DNA of 51,602 nt. Origin: Furfurilactobacillus milii (GTDB taxonomy: Bacteria > Bacillota > Bacilli > Lactobacillales > Lactobacillaceae). Where the stretch lies: NCBI RefSeq assembly GCF_009863985.1, contig NZ_WEZT01000005.1, positions 452,995 through 504,596 on the forward strand, written 5' to 3'. The notes under the pieces are model-generated. The model saw nothing but the letters and a program-made list of their open reading frames with translations. It was not told the DNA's origin and ran no database searches. Below, piece after piece: positions 23,869 to 33,690 of this stretch. The stretch's first letter is position 1, and every line of letters begins with the position of its first letter. The position numbers and the translations under genes are program-made.

Positions 23869-26130
23869 TTATTTAATGTGAAGACGTGTGCGAATCCGTT
23901 CCACCCGGCTACCAAGCATTTTATCTGCCAGTCTAAACCGCAAACTAAGGTAAGCATATGCACCACCACCGAGAACAACAGAAATCAACAATTCAATGAA
24001 CGCCGTTACTTTGAACTGCGTGTTCATAACGTGATCGATACCCCAAACAGATAATCGGGCCACAATATACGTAACTAACGAGAACACAATAATTTGATTG
24101 AGTCGATGTAAAAGACCATCCCAGTCGATATCAAAATGCCGGTTCAAATTACGTAAGATTAGTACACTGGAAACAGTGAAACCAATCAACGTTGCAGCCA
24201 ACGGTCCTAATGGTTGTGCCAATGCCACCATTGGAAATTGAAGTACCATTTTGACAATCAAACCAACCACCATATACCAGATAACTGCCTTATTTTGATC
24301 AACGCCTTGCATAATTGTCGACAACACTGTAAATAAACCAAACAAAACAGATAAATACGATGAAAATTCAAGAATTAATGAACCGGCCAGTGAGTAATGG
24401 TAAAAGAATGTGTAGAGTGGCACAGAAATAGCAGCCATCCCCAAGGCAGATGGGATCATGATGAAGCTGAATAGTTCTAACGTAAAGTTGATCTGCCGAC
24501 TAGTCGAAGCACTATCCTTTAGCGTATGCGCTTCAGTTAACATCGGGATTGCAGTGGCCGCTAACGCGGAGGCTAACGATACTGTAATCATAATGATTTT
24601 GTTGGCATTGAAATCAAAGTAAGCATACAGCGTGTTTTGAACGGCATAGCTTAAGTTTGAAGTCACGTGCATGATTCTAAAGAACGTGCCCTGATCAAAT
24701 AACTGATAAATAGCAATGGCACTTGGCACAATGGTAAACGGAATTGCCTGCCAGATAATCTGTTTTAGCAGTTGACCAGTTGTAATGACCAAGCCGCCCT
24801 TGGCGTTTTCAATCTTTTTATGGAAATACTGACGATGACGCCACATTTCATAAATTAATACGGCAATACCAGCAACAGCCCCCAGCCCTGCCGCAAATGT
24901 CGACTGGACAACAGCACGTGGCCAATTGTGTGCTGGTGCCGACCCAACCTGCATAATCAGATAGGCCGTTAATAACATATAAATGACTCGCACGACTTGT
25001 TCCACAAACTGAGAAATCGCGCTCGGTGCCATCATGTGATATCCCTGGAACATCCCCCGCATCATCGATAATGTTGGGAAAACAAACACCGCAAGGGTCA
25101 ATGACCGTAATACTGGGATGACGTTTGGATCACCAGTAGTTAGTGATTGCGTTGGTGCCATAAACCACAGCAACGCAGCAGCCACTAATCCCGTAACCAG
25201 TGATAGTAATAAGCCACGTTTGAACAAACGGTAGCCGACCCCATACTCATTCAAAGCATTATAGTGGGCAATCAACTTAGAAATGGCTGCTGGAATCCCA
25301 GCAGTAGAAATCATTAAGACAATGGAGTATACGTTATATCCCTTTGAAAACAGCGCGTTGGCCTGATTGTAAAATGTGCCAAACCAAGCAACCCACGGAA
25401 TAATGTACAGCGCGCCTAATACTCGCGATGTGATACTGGCTGCCGTCATCCATCCTGTACCACGCAGAATCTGCTCTTGGTCAGATACGGCTCCCGATTC
25501 AAATCCCGGTCGTTCAACAATCTCACCGAGATCTTCGCTGTCGCTACTATCGTCTTTCGTTTGAGCAGATGTTGTTTCTTCATGGACAACAGGAATGGTC
25601 CGTTCTAAAGGAACCGCTTGGGAACCCTCAGCATTACGCGTATCCCCATCAGTATTAGCCATCGCCGACTCTGCTGATGAATCAGGATAAGCCGTCCAAC
25701 GACTCGAAACTAAGTGAAGTGGCTTTTCTTCTTTCTCAACCTCACGTTCGAGTTCAGTCTCTGATTGAGCCTTTGATTGCAATTCGGCTTTCACATCAGA
25801 TGCTGCACTTGTGTTTTCTTCAACAATTTCAGATTGAGCACTGTCAGCAACATGTTTGTCCTGTGCGCTCGACTTCAACTGTGTAAGATTCGATACTGCA
25901 GCAGTCGAATCAGCAACCATATCACTGTCGGAAATGTGACTCGTGGATGCAGTAACTGATTCATTCTGAGGGCTAACTGTTGCTGTTGAATCGGCCATTG
26001 AAGAAACTTCCGATTGGCCCCCCTGCAAATGCAGTTTGCTTAGTAATGCTTCACGACGTTGGCGCCGCCGATACTGCTTTCTGGTCGGAATTGCCTGACT
26101 ATTTTCGTTTTGTGGATCTTCCTTTGACAT
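23869..26130 (-). CDS. MurJ/YtgP-like lipid flippase (MVF family) with long disordered N-terminus
   Basis: From about residue 225 (ILRGTGWMTAASITSRVLGALYIIPW) the protein is a 14-helix MOP-superfamily flippase of the YtgP branch, which can move lipid II across the membrane. The first ~220 residues are unusual. A basic patch (RKQYRRRQRREALLSK) is followed by a long Ser/Thr/Glu/Ala-rich acidic stretch without predicted structure. Homologues of about 540 residues lack this. The start ATG at 26130 has a weak GAGAG site; a TTG four codons upstream is possible. The tail is predicted to face the cytoplasm. It is followed by the pseudouridine synthase gene. Confidence 0.88.
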   Translation of the reverse strand: MSKEDPQNENSQAIPTRKQYRRRQRREALLSKLHLQGGQSEVSSMADSTATVSPQNESVTASTSHISDSDMVADSTAAVSNLTQLKSSAQDKHVADSAQSEIVEENTSAASDVKAELQSKAQSETELEREVEKEEKPLHLVSSRWTAYPDSSAESAMANTDGDTRNAEGSQAVPLERTIPVVHEETTSAQTKDDSSDSEDLGEIVERPGFESGAVSDQEQILRGTGWMTAASITSRVLGALYIIPWVAWFGTFYNQANALFSKGYNVYSIVLMISTAGIPAAISKLIAHYNALNEYGVGYRLFKRGLLLSLVTGLVAAALLWFMAPTQSLTTGDPNVIPVLRSLTLAVFVFPTLSMMRGMFQGYHMMAPSAISQFVEQVVRVIYMLLTAYLIMQVGSAPAHNWPRAVVQSTFAAGLGAVAGIAVLIYEMWRHRQYFHKKIENAKGGLVITTGQLLKQIIWQAIPFTIVPSAIAIYQLFDQGTFFRIMHVTSNLSYAVQNTLYAYFDFNANKIIMITVSLASALAATAIPMLTEAHTLKDSASTSRQINFTLELFSFIMIPSALGMAAISVPLYTFFYHYSLAGSLILEFSSYLSVLFGLFTVLSTIMQGVDQNKAVIWYMVVGLIVKMVLQFPMVALAQPLGPLAATLIGFTVSSVLILRNLNRHFDIDWDGLLHRLNQIIVFSLVTYIVARLSVWGIDHVMNTQFKVTAFIELLISVVLGGGAYAYLSLRFRLADKMLGSRVERIRTRLHIK

Positions 26131-26429
26131 AAAAACTCTCAATTCTTTTTTCGATTTGGATAGTTTCCAACATGCGTAAATTGTTTTCTTAAACTATTAG
26201 TGTACCGCGTTGTAGCAATTTCAAACACCTTAAATGCCATTATTAAACCAAGCTTTAATGAACCTTAGTTAATGGTCGAAAATTGAAAACCTAACATGCC
26301 GACATACTATTGACTAGTGCCACTCAGTAACTGAATTGCCTGATACTTGTTACTTCGAGGCCAACACTAAAGCCACGTAAAACGCAGTAATACCATTGAT
26401 TATACCGAGATTGTCGCATCTAATTCAAC
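26131..26429. other. Gene-free stretch before the MurJ-like gene
   Basis: It holds no open frame with a ribosome site. On the minus strand a TACACT sits 80 bases before the MurJ-like start and could be a -10, but I find no matching -35 box. Nothing else stands out. Confidence 0.4.
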
Positions 26430-26478
26430 AAAAAATGTCACTAATTGTTGGCTTAACACCAAAAAACAATTAGTGACA
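26430..26478 (-). terminator. Terminator of leuS
   Basis: On the minus strand TGTCACTAATTGTT pairs perfectly with AACAATTAGTGACA, followed by six T, 22 bases past the leuS stop. Confidence 0.9.
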
Positions 26479-26500
26479 CATTATTTACATTAAGACGACG

Positions 26501-28921
26501 CTAATTAGCAACCACGTTAACCAACTTGCCTGGCACAACGATCGTTTTACGAACCGTTTTGCCATCAATGGCCTTTTGCATGTGCTCGTCAGCCATCGCG
26601 ATCTTTTCCAAATCATCCTTGCTGATATCTTTATCAACTGTGGCATGACTCTTAACTTTACCATTAACCTGCAGAACCACTTCAATCGTGGCCTCTACTA
26701 GTTTGCTAGCATCATAAGTTGGCCAAGGCTGGTAACTGATGGTGTCAGATTCATGGAAGTAGCTCCACAATTCTTCAGCAACGTGAGGAACCAATGGCGA
26801 CAACATCTTGATGAAGCCTTCCATGTACTCAACTGGTAGATCATCAACCTTGTGGGCTTCATTAACAAAGACCATCATTTGAGAAATGGCTGTGTTAAAG
26901 TGCATCCGGCTGTAGTCTTCCGTGACCTTCTTGACCGTTTCGTTGTACACCTTGTCCAGTTTGCCATCATTGATCGTTGTTACACGATCACGCAGATGAT
27001 TGTTTTCATCAATCAGCAAACGCCAAACGCGTTGAATCCACTTGTATGAACCATTGATGCCGTCTTCACTCCATGGCTTGGATTCTTCCAAAGGTCCCAT
27101 GAACATTTCGTACAAACGAAGCGTATCAGCACCGTATTTTTCAACGATTTCATCAGGATTAATAACGTTCCCTTTAGATTTCGACATTTTTTCGTGATTG
27201 TCACCAAGAATCATCCCCTGGTTAACCAACTTATGGAATGGTTCCTTTGTTGGCACAACACCGAGATCATAAAGAACCTTGTGCCAGAAACGGGCATACA
27301 GCAAGTGAAGCACGGCATGTTCCGCACCGCCGATGTACAAATCAACAGGCAACCAGTACTTCAATTTTTCAGGGTCTGCCAAAGCCTTGTCATTATGTGG
27401 ATCGATATAACGCAAGAAATACCATGATGAACCGGCCCACTGTGGCATCGTGTTCGTGTCACGTTTACCATGCCGGCCATTTTCATCCGTAACGTTGACC
27501 CAATCGTCAATGTTAGCAAGTGGACTTTCACCAGTTCCAGATGGTTCCAGCTGGTCCGTGTCAGGCAGTGTTAGTGGTAACTGATCTTCTGGAACTAAGG
27601 TTGTTTCACCATCATCCCAGTGAATCACTGGAATTGGTTCACCCCAGTAACGTTGGCGACTGAAAATCCAATCCCGCAAACGGTAGTTGACCTTTTTGGC
27701 ACCGGCATCATGCTCAGTTAGCCAGTCAATCGCTGCTGAGATGGCCGTTTTCTTATCCATCCCGTTCAAGAAGCCAGAGTTGATGTGCGTACCATCGCCG
27801 GTAAAGGCTTCCTTATCCAAGTCGCCACCTTCAATAACAGGTTTGATTGGCAAACTGAATTTGGTAGCAAACTCGTAGTCACGTGGGTCATGCGCTGGCA
27901 CAGCCATTACGGCACCAGTACCATACGAAGCCAACACGTAGTCAGCAATCCAAATTGGTACCTGTTCACCGTTAACTGGGTTAATCCCATAAGCGCCGGT
28001 GAAGACACCAGTTTTATCTTTGTTCAAATCCGTCCGTTCCAAATCTGACTTGGACTCGATTTGCTTGCGATAAGCATCAACGGCTGCTTTTTGGTCAGGC
28101 GTTGTAATCTGATCAACAAGGTCGTATTCCGGTGCCAGCACAAGGTAAGAAACACCAAACATCGTATCAGGACGGGTAGTGAACACTTCAATCTTTGTAT
28201 CCTTGTGACCGTCAACAGCAAACTGAACACTGGCACCTTCTGAACGACCGATCCAATTTCGCTGTTGTTCTTTGATGCTTTCAGGCCAGTCAAGATCATC
28301 TAGGTCATCCAGCAAGCGGTCAGCGTAAGCTGTAATCTTCAACACCCACTGCCGCATTGGGACACGGTAAACGGGATAACCACCACGTTCTGTTTTACCA
28401 TCAACGACTTCCTCATTGGCAACAACAGTGCCACCCATAAAGTCAGGGGCCCAGTTAACCATGATTTCGTCTTCGTAGGCTAAACCACGCTTGTACAGCT
28501 GTTCAAAAATCCACTGTGTCCACTTGTAGTACGAAGGATCTGTCGTGTTGACTTCGCGATCCCAGTCATAAGAAAAGCCCAGCGATTTAACCTGCTTACG
28601 GAAGACGTCGATATTTTGGTCAGTAAAGCCTTTGGGATTATGACCGGTTTTCAGTGCATACTGTTCCGCTGGCAGTCCAAAAGCATCCCAACCCATTGGA
28701 TGTAACACATTGTATCCCTGCATCCGCTTCATTCGGCTCATGGCATCCGTTGCAGTGTAACCTTCTGGATGACCAACATGCAGTCCCTGACCGGATGGAT
28801 AAGGGAACATATCTAATGCGTAATATTTTGGCTTATCGGAAAAGTCTGGCGTTTTAAACGTATCGTTCTTTGACCAAAATTTTTGCCACTTTTTTTCAAT
28901 TTTTGTATGATCGTATGGCAT
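26501..28921 (-). CDS. leuS: Leucyl-tRNA synthetase
   Basis: An 806-residue class Ia synthetase charging tRNA-Leu. It has HVGH (48-51, the HIGH motif), a CP1 editing domain with [20 protein letters not shown] in the catalytic loop, and the C-terminal anticodon-binding part. Length is normal for Firmicutes. It is monocistronic and preceded by a leucine-specific T-box leader, so expression should rise when tRNA-Leu is uncharged. GGAGGG precedes the ATG. Confidence 0.98.
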   Translation of the reverse strand: MPYDHTKIEKKWQKFWSKNDTFKTPDFSDKPKYYALDMFPYPSGQGLHVGHPEGYTATDAMSRMKRMQGYNVLHPMGWDAFGLPAEQYALKTGHNPKGFTDQNIDVFRKQVKSLGFSYDWDREVNTTDPSYYKWTQWIFEQLYKRGLAYEDEIMVNWAPDFMGGTVVANEEVVDGKTERGGYPVYRVPMRQWVLKITAYADRLLDDLDDLDWPESIKEQQRNWIGRSEGASVQFAVDGHKDTKIEVFTTRPDTMFGVSYLVLAPEYDLVDQITTPDQKAAVDAYRKQIESKSDLERTDLNKDKTGVFTGAYGINPVNGEQVPIWIADYVLASYGTGAVMAVPAHDPRDYEFATKFSLPIKPVIEGGDLDKEAFTGDGTHINSGFLNGMDKKTAISAAIDWLTEHDAGAKKVNYRLRDWIFSRQRYWGEPIPVIHWDDGETTLVPEDQLPLTLPDTDQLEPSGTGESPLANIDDWVNVTDENGRHGKRDTNTMPQWAGSSWYFLRYIDPHNDKALADPEKLKYWLPVDLYIGGAEHAVLHLLYARFWHKVLYDLGVVPTKEPFHKLVNQGMILGDNHEKMSKSKGNVINPDEIVEKYGADTLRLYEMFMGPLEESKPWSEDGINGSYKWIQRVWRLLIDENNHLRDRVTTINDGKLDKVYNETVKKVTEDYSRMHFNTAISQMMVFVNEAHKVDDLPVEYMEGFIKMLSPLVPHVAEELWSYFHESDTISYQPWPTYDASKLVEATIEVVLQVNGKVKSHATVDKDISKDDLEKIAMADEHMQKAIDGKTVRKTIVVPGKLVNVVAN

Positions 28922-28956
28922 GTTTTGCCCTCCCAGAAAAAATTAATTAACAAATA

Positions 28957-29235
28957 AAAAACGCCCTGTCGATTATCGTCACTGTTACATCAATAACGAC
29001 AACCGATAGGACGATGCGGATCGCGGTACCACCTATCTTCTTACCACAACAATTATGGTAAACACTTAAGGTCGGTAACGCTGACAAACGAAAATAGCTA
29101 CTGGCGTTATGATAACGCCGTTCACCATCTTAGTGATTATCGGTGAGTTCATTCTGTCGTCAACACTGACTCGCACCACCTGTCAGCTCGCTTAAGATCA
29201 CGACACAACTACTAATCCGTCACTTTTACTTGTTA
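28957..29235 (-). promoter_or_regulatory. T-box riboswitch (leucine) of leuS
   Basis: The leader has the invariant antiterminator core TGGTACCGCG (29022-29031), a stem I region, and a strong terminator helix (28964-29010, CCTATCG...CGACAGG with T run). These are the classic parts of a tRNA-sensing T-box. The likely specifier codon is CTC, a leucine codon (29145-29147, read on the minus strand in GAACTCACC). Uncharged tRNA-Leu should stabilise the antiterminator and allow leuS transcription. Confidence 0.92.
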
Positions 29236-29248
29236 AAATATTGTTCAT

Positions 29249-29277
29249 AGCATAGCAAAATACGCGTGACATTACAA
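29249..29277 (-). promoter_or_regulatory. Promoter of the leuS leader
   Basis: TTGTAA and TATGCT on the minus strand are 17 bases apart, just ahead of the T-box. Confidence 0.6.
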
Positions 29278-29344
29278 GTCAGCATCCGCTTGAGAATGCT
29301 ATACTGGCTTTAAAACAACTTCGGAGGCCATCACTATCTTTGTT

Positions 29345-29995
29345 TTGTCACAAACACACTGGCAACGCGTCAGAAATCTCGTTGCCATTATTTGTTTTAT
29401 TATTTTTCTAATCCTATTAGCCGGTGTCGTAACGGATGCAAGCTGGCTGCATCAACTCGATCAATTCGGCACCCATATTGTCCGCCACCCAGTGACTGAG
29501 GAACGAACGTGGTTCTTTCGCAATATAACAAGGCTCGGCAATGTAAAATTTACTATGATCGTGATGGTCATCTTTTCACTCGGCCTCTGGTGGCGAAAGA
29601 AATATCAAGGCGCTGTTTTCTTCTTTGTTAACGTTGGCGTATTTGCACTTGCTGTAAATACGATTCTTAAAAGCTTGGTTGAACGACCACGACCAATCAT
29701 TACGCATTTAGTGGCCGCTGGAGGATTTAGTTTTCCTAGTGGTCACTCAATGAATGTCACGTTGATGTATGGCTCACTGATTATTCTGTGTAATCTGTAT
29801 GTTGACCGGTTGCATTTACGGGCCGCTTTTAACACACTCCTAACATTACTCATTATTACTATTTGTCTCAGTCGCGTGTACCTCGGTGTTCATTTTCCTA
29901 GTGATGTTTTGGCCGGAAGCGCCCTCGCCTGGTCCGAATTACTCATGTCACGATACCTCTTTTTCAAAACAACTTCGATTCATGCAAAACGATAA
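29345..29995 (+). CDS. PAP2 superfamily phosphatase
   Basis: A 216-residue, six-helix membrane phosphatase. The catalytic motifs are KSLVERPRP (109-117), FPSGHS (PSGH at 131-134) and SRVYLGVHFPSD (Arg177, His183, Asp187). Such enzymes dephosphorylate lipid phosphates such as undecaprenyl pyrophosphate or phosphatidic acid at the outer membrane face. The start is uncertain. TTG 29345 is the first usual start, but the only ribosome site (GGAGG) lies 17 bases away; an ATC at 29336 has ideal spacing. It stands alone and ends at a bidirectional terminator. Confidence 0.88.
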   Translation: MSQTHWQRVRNLVAIICFIIFLILLAGVVTDASWLHQLDQFGTHIVRHPVTEERTWFFRNITRLGNVKFTMIVMVIFSLGLWWRKKYQGAVFFFVNVGVFALAVNTILKSLVERPRPIITHLVAAGGFSFPSGHSMNVTLMYGSLIILCNLYVDRLHLRAAFNTLLTLLIITICLSRVYLGVHFPSDVLAGSALAWSELLMSRYLFFKTTSIHAKR

Positions 29996-30048
29996 ATAAG
30001 GTCGTTGACGATAACTAATCCATTAGTTACCATCAACGACCTTATTTT
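29996..30048. terminator. Bidirectional terminator
   Basis: ATAAGGTCGTTGA pairs with TCAACGACCTTAT, with an inner TAACTAA/TTAGTTA stem, between the PAP2 and MarR genes. A T run follows on the plus strand. Confidence 0.85.
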
Positions 30049-30060
30049 AATGCTTAGCAA

Positions 30061-30549
30061 TCAACCTTCGTGAGACTTCTTGATTCGTGACCCCCAACGA
30101 TCACGTTGCACGATTTTTTCTTCGAAATCACGAATGAAATCAAGTGTCTCTTGGAATTTACCGCGACCAAAAACGTCCAGCCAACCCTTGAAACGGTCCT
30201 GTGCAACATCCCATAATTTAGTCTCAACTTCACTACCCTTAGGCGTTAAGTGAAGTGTCTTGTGACGACGGTCAGCCATGTCATCTTCCTCGTAGACATA
30301 GTCTTGTTTAAGTAATCCCGCAACTTGACGGGAAATTGCACTCCGAGTAACACGGTGCATGTCGGCCAGATCCATTACGCTTAACAGTGTTTCTGCCTGC
30401 GCAATTTCAGTCAAAATCAACCATTGATCAAACGACATTCCAAAATCACTCGCTGGTCCGGAGGCAAATTCGTTTAAATACTTGCCCACAAACAAGTATT
30501 CTTCAATGTAGCCTTGCATTAACTCTAAGTCTTGCTTTTTTTCTGTCAT
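30061..30549 (-). CDS. MarR family transcriptional regulator
   Basis: A 162-residue winged-helix dimer. The DNA-binding part runs from QWLILTEIAQAETLLSVMDLADMHRVTRSAISRQVAGL to the wing DDMADRRHKTLHLTPKG; flanking helices form the dimer interface. MarR proteins usually repress a neighbouring exporter. Here it lies just downstream of a DHA2 drug exporter on the same strand. The start at 30549 follows GGGTGGA; longer in-frame starts would run through a dyad that looks like its own operator (30562-30586). Confidence 0.9.
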   Translation of the reverse strand: MTEKKQDLELMQGYIEEYLFVGKYLNEFASGPASDFGMSFDQWLILTEIAQAETLLSVMDLADMHRVTRSAISRQVAGLLKQDYVYEEDDMADRRHKTLHLTPKGSEVETKLWDVAQDRFKGWLDVFGRGKFQETLDFIRDFEEKIVQRDRWGSRIKKSHEG

Positions 30550-30561
30550 GTTTCCACCCAA

Positions 30562-30586
30562 TTCAACAATCCGTTTAACTGTTGAA
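30562..30586. promoter_or_regulatory. Putative MarR operator dyad
   Basis: TTCAACA (30562-30568) and its exact inverse TGTTGAA (30580-30586) are separated by 11 bases. They lie directly before the ribosome site of the marR gene, a fitting place for autoregulation. Confidence 0.45.
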
Positions 30587-30670
30587 AGCATAACATATTG
30601 TTCCCATAGAGTAATCAAAAAAAAGCAATTTCAAGAAATAAATATCGATACACTTAATTGTTAAACATTT

Positions 30671-32134
30671 TTATCTTATTTTTCGGTGATCCAGGGCGTT
30701 GACCAGTAGTGCAACAATGACTAGCAATAATGCCACTAAGAATACGTTATGAACACCATTAGCCAATACACGCCGCAAAGTTGGTAATAATGCAACTGGT
30801 AAATTTTTCGCCGTGTGCGGATTAATCAATGCGTTAAGCATGCGTAAATTGATGTCGTGATGTTGTGCCACACCATGAGCCAACGTTGCATTCATGACAA
30901 TACCGTAAACGGCTAACATAATTGTTTGTGCCAAGCTCCGGGCCAGGGTATTGAAGGATGTCGCCATCCCAATAATCGCTGGATCAACTAAGTGTTGTGT
31001 TGTCACCGTGGTACTAGTGATGGTTAACCCAAAACCAACGCCGAGTTCCGCTGAAATCAGTAAAAATCCCCAGAATGGTGTTTGCCCTGGCAGTAGAACC
31101 AAGATAATTGCGCCAATTAACACGGTTGTAATACTGGCAAACAAAATTTTTTGTGGCCGTAACTTGCCGATGACCCGACCTGCGATAAATGAACCGACGA
31201 TCCACATCACTGAACTTGGCGTAACCGCAAACCCCGCTTGAGCGGCCTGCAGTCCTAATAATCCCTGGGTCCACGTTGGAATATAAACGTTAAAACAAAT
31301 CAGAAAACCAGAAATGAGTGCAGCTACACCATTTTGAATCACAAACGTCCGGTTGCTAAATAAACTGAGATCGATAATCGGATCACTGGCACGACGTTCT
31401 TGGCGGATGAATAGCCATAACCCAACTGCTGCAATAATAAAACAGCCAGCAACAATCAACAGGTTGCTGTGTCGCTCGCCCACCACTTGAAAACCATACA
31501 TTAGCCCCAATAAGGCAACCGACAGCCAGACACTACCTGCAACATCTAACGGACTGGAAGCTGCCGCTTGTTTAGGCTCGTGCAAATACAGTGCGATTAG
31601 TAGCATCGTAATGAGCCCAATCGGAATATTAATGAAGAAAACCCAATGCCAACTTAACTGATCTACGATAAAACCACCCAGTAACGGCGCGACGACCGAA
31701 GCAATGCCCCATGCCGAACCATTCAGTCCCATGATTTGTGCCCGTTTCTCAAATGGATAAATATCGGCAATGATCGTAAAGGAAACCGGCATAATCGTTC
31801 CGGCCCCAATGCCTTGCACAGCACGCCATAAAATCAGTGTCAGCATAGAGTTGGAAAGACCGCTCATCATTGAACCAAACGTAAACACAGCCAGCCCGAA
31901 CAAAAATACCGGTTTACGGCCGATCCGATCAGACAGTTTGCCATAAATCGGCGTAGACAACGAATTCGTTAGTAGATAAATTGAAAAAATCCAGTTCATT
32001 AAGGTCACGCCGTGCAGTTCTCCAACGATGGTCGGCATCGCCGTAGACACAATCGTCCCCTCAACTGCCGACATAAACGTCGCCACAAACAGTGCAATGG
32101 TTACCAACACAACATTGGTTTTATTATTTTTCAT
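30671..32134 (-). CDS. DHA2 family (14-helix) MFS drug:H+ antiporter
   Basis: A 487-residue transporter with about 14 membrane helices. It opens FMSAVEGTIVSTAMPTI (motif D1 of the DHA2 family) and has the loop GKLSDRIGRKPVF (motif A). These EmrB/QacA-like pumps expel amphipathic drugs using the proton gradient. The ATG at 32134 follows AAAAAGGAA. It lies upstream of marR on the same strand without a terminator between, so the regulator may be co-transcribed. The drug specificity is not readable. Confidence 0.92.
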   Translation of the reverse strand: MKNNKTNVVLVTIALFVATFMSAVEGTIVSTAMPTIVGELHGVTLMNWIFSIYLLTNSLSTPIYGKLSDRIGRKPVFLFGLAVFTFGSMMSGLSNSMLTLILWRAVQGIGAGTIMPVSFTIIADIYPFEKRAQIMGLNGSAWGIASVVAPLLGGFIVDQLSWHWVFFINIPIGLITMLLIALYLHEPKQAAASSPLDVAGSVWLSVALLGLMYGFQVVGERHSNLLIVAGCFIIAAVGLWLFIRQERRASDPIIDLSLFSNRTFVIQNGVAALISGFLICFNVYIPTWTQGLLGLQAAQAGFAVTPSSVMWIVGSFIAGRVIGKLRPQKILFASITTVLIGAIILVLLPGQTPFWGFLLISAELGVGFGLTITSTTVTTQHLVDPAIIGMATSFNTLARSLAQTIMLAVYGIVMNATLAHGVAQHHDINLRMLNALINPHTAKNLPVALLPTLRRVLANGVHNVFLVALLLVIVALLVNALDHRKIR

Positions 32135-32164
32135 TGTGTATTCCTTTTTAGCTATGTTTTTTAC

Positions 32165-32218
32165 AAAAAAAGACTCCTGGTGTCTGTGTGATCGTAATCC
32201 AGTCCACCGGGAGTCTTG
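32165..32218 (-). terminator. Terminator of metK
   Basis: On the minus strand AAGACTCCCGGTG pairs with CACCAGGAGTCTT (one mismatch), followed by a T run, 20 bases past the metK stop. Confidence 0.85.
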
Positions 32219-32238
32219 CTATTGTGTTAATTAAATAA

Positions 32239-33456
32239 CTACTTGCTTTCGTTGACAACAACACCTGCGTCAGCAACAGCTTGCTTCAATGCATCGATCT
32301 TATCGGTCTTTTCCCATGGCAAATCCAAATCAGGACGACCAAAGTGACCATAAACAGCCGTTTGTTTGTAAATTGGCCGTTGGAGATCCAGCATCTTGAT
32401 GATACCAGCAGGGCGTAAGTCAAAGACTTTCCGAATTGCCGCAGTCAACGTTTGTTCAGACACATTGCCGGTTCCAAACGTATCGACAGAGATAGAAACT
32501 GGTTGCGCTACACCAATTGCATATGCCAACTGAACTTCAACCCGATGAGCCATGCCGGCAGCAACAATATTTTTAGCAATGTACCGCGCAGCGTATGAAG
32601 CAGACCGATCCACTTTAGTCGCGTCCTTACCAGAGAATGCACCACCGCCGTGACGAGCAAAACCACCGTACGTATCCACGATAACTTTCCGACCAGTCAA
32701 GCCAGCGTCCCCTTGAGGGCCACCAATAACAAAGCGACCAGTTGGGTTAACCAAGTACTTCGTGTTCTCATCCAGATAACGAACCGGAATAACCGCCTTG
32801 ATTACCTGTTCAATCACATCATGGCGAATTTGATCCAGCTCAACGTCGGGGTTGTGCTGCGTGGAAAGCACCACTGTGTCAACACGAACTGGTTTACCAT
32901 CATCATCGTATTCAACGGTCACTTGTGCCTTAGCATCTGGCCGTAAGTAATCAATGACACCGTCCTTACGTAACTGCGCAATCTTACGCATTAACGCATG
33001 ACTCAAAGCAATTGGCAATGGCATCAATTCAGGTGTTTCATCAATCGCATAGCCAAACATCATGCCTTGGTCACCAGCACCAATCTTGTCCAGTGGATCT
33101 TCATCACCTTCGCGACGCTCTAAGGCATCGTCAACACCCTGTGCAATATCAGGTGACTGTTCATCAACTGCGACAAGGACGGCACATGTGTCGCCATCAA
33201 AACCAAGCTTAGCATCGGTGTAGCCAATCCCTTTAATCGTGTCCCGTACCGTTTTTTGAATATCAACGTATGCGGAGGTGGAAATTTCACCAAACACGAG
33301 GACGAGCCCAGTAGTAACAGACGTTTCACAGGCCACACGCGCTTGTGGGTCCTGAGCTAAAATTGCATCCAAAATTGAATCACTAATTTGATCAGCGATT
33401 TTATCCGGATGTCCTTCTGAAACAGATTCAGAAGTAAATAAATGACGTTCTTGCAT
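32239..33456 (-). CDS. metK: S-adenosylmethionine synthetase
   Basis: A 405-residue enzyme making SAM from methionine and ATP. It has [15 protein letters not shown] at the N-terminus, [12 protein letters not shown] (hexapeptide-type ATP motif), the P-loop-like GGGAFSGKD near 266 and [14 protein letters not shown]. Length is normal. The ribosome site GGGGGA (33465-33470) is part of an SMK-box element, so translation should fall when SAM is plentiful. Single gene. Confidence 0.97.
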   Translation of the reverse strand: MQERHLFTSESVSEGHPDKIADQISDSILDAILAQDPQARVACETSVTTGLVLVFGEISTSAYVDIQKTVRDTIKGIGYTDAKLGFDGDTCAVLVAVDEQSPDIAQGVDDALERREGDEDPLDKIGAGDQGMMFGYAIDETPELMPLPIALSHALMRKIAQLRKDGVIDYLRPDAKAQVTVEYDDDGKPVRVDTVVLSTQHNPDVELDQIRHDVIEQVIKAVIPVRYLDENTKYLVNPTGRFVIGGPQGDAGLTGRKVIVDTYGGFARHGGGAFSGKDATKVDRSASYAARYIAKNIVAAGMAHRVEVQLAYAIGVAQPVSISVDTFGTGNVSEQTLTAAIRKVFDLRPAGIIKMLDLQRPIYKQTAVYGHFGRPDLDLPWEKTDKIDALKQAVADAGVVVNESK

Positions 33457-33462
33457 AAAAGA

Positions 33463-33566
33463 TTTCCCCCATCTAATAAATTCCGGTTACAAGGCCTCTA
33501 AACAAAAAGAACCGTTACATCATCAGAATTTGACGTAACTGTTCCCTGTTTATCCTATCGGGAACG
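33463..33566 (-). promoter_or_regulatory. SMK box (SAM-III) riboswitch of metK
   Basis: The metK leader reads GTTCCCGATAGGAT at its 5' side, then a variable hairpin (GTTACGTCA with TGATGTAAC), then GGCCTTGTAACCG and the ribosome site GGGGGA. Order and conserved bases match the SMK box known from metK of Lactobacillales. There, SAM binding pairs the Shine-Dalgarno with an upstream segment and blocks translation. Confidence 0.85.
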
Positions 33567-33624
33567 AAACTCATAACTTACTTATGGTAACACGTTACTA
33601 ACCGGTTAAAAAGACGTGATTTCG

Positions 33625-33653
33625 TTGACCCCGCTCATAAAGTTGATTAGCAT
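33625..33653 (+). promoter_or_regulatory. Putative promoter of the membrane protein gene at 33691
   Basis: TTGACC and TAGCAT are 17 bases apart, 38 bases before the ATG. Confidence 0.45.
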
Positions 33654-33690
33654 AGAAACATATTATGTCATTTTGAGAAGGGAGGCCCTT

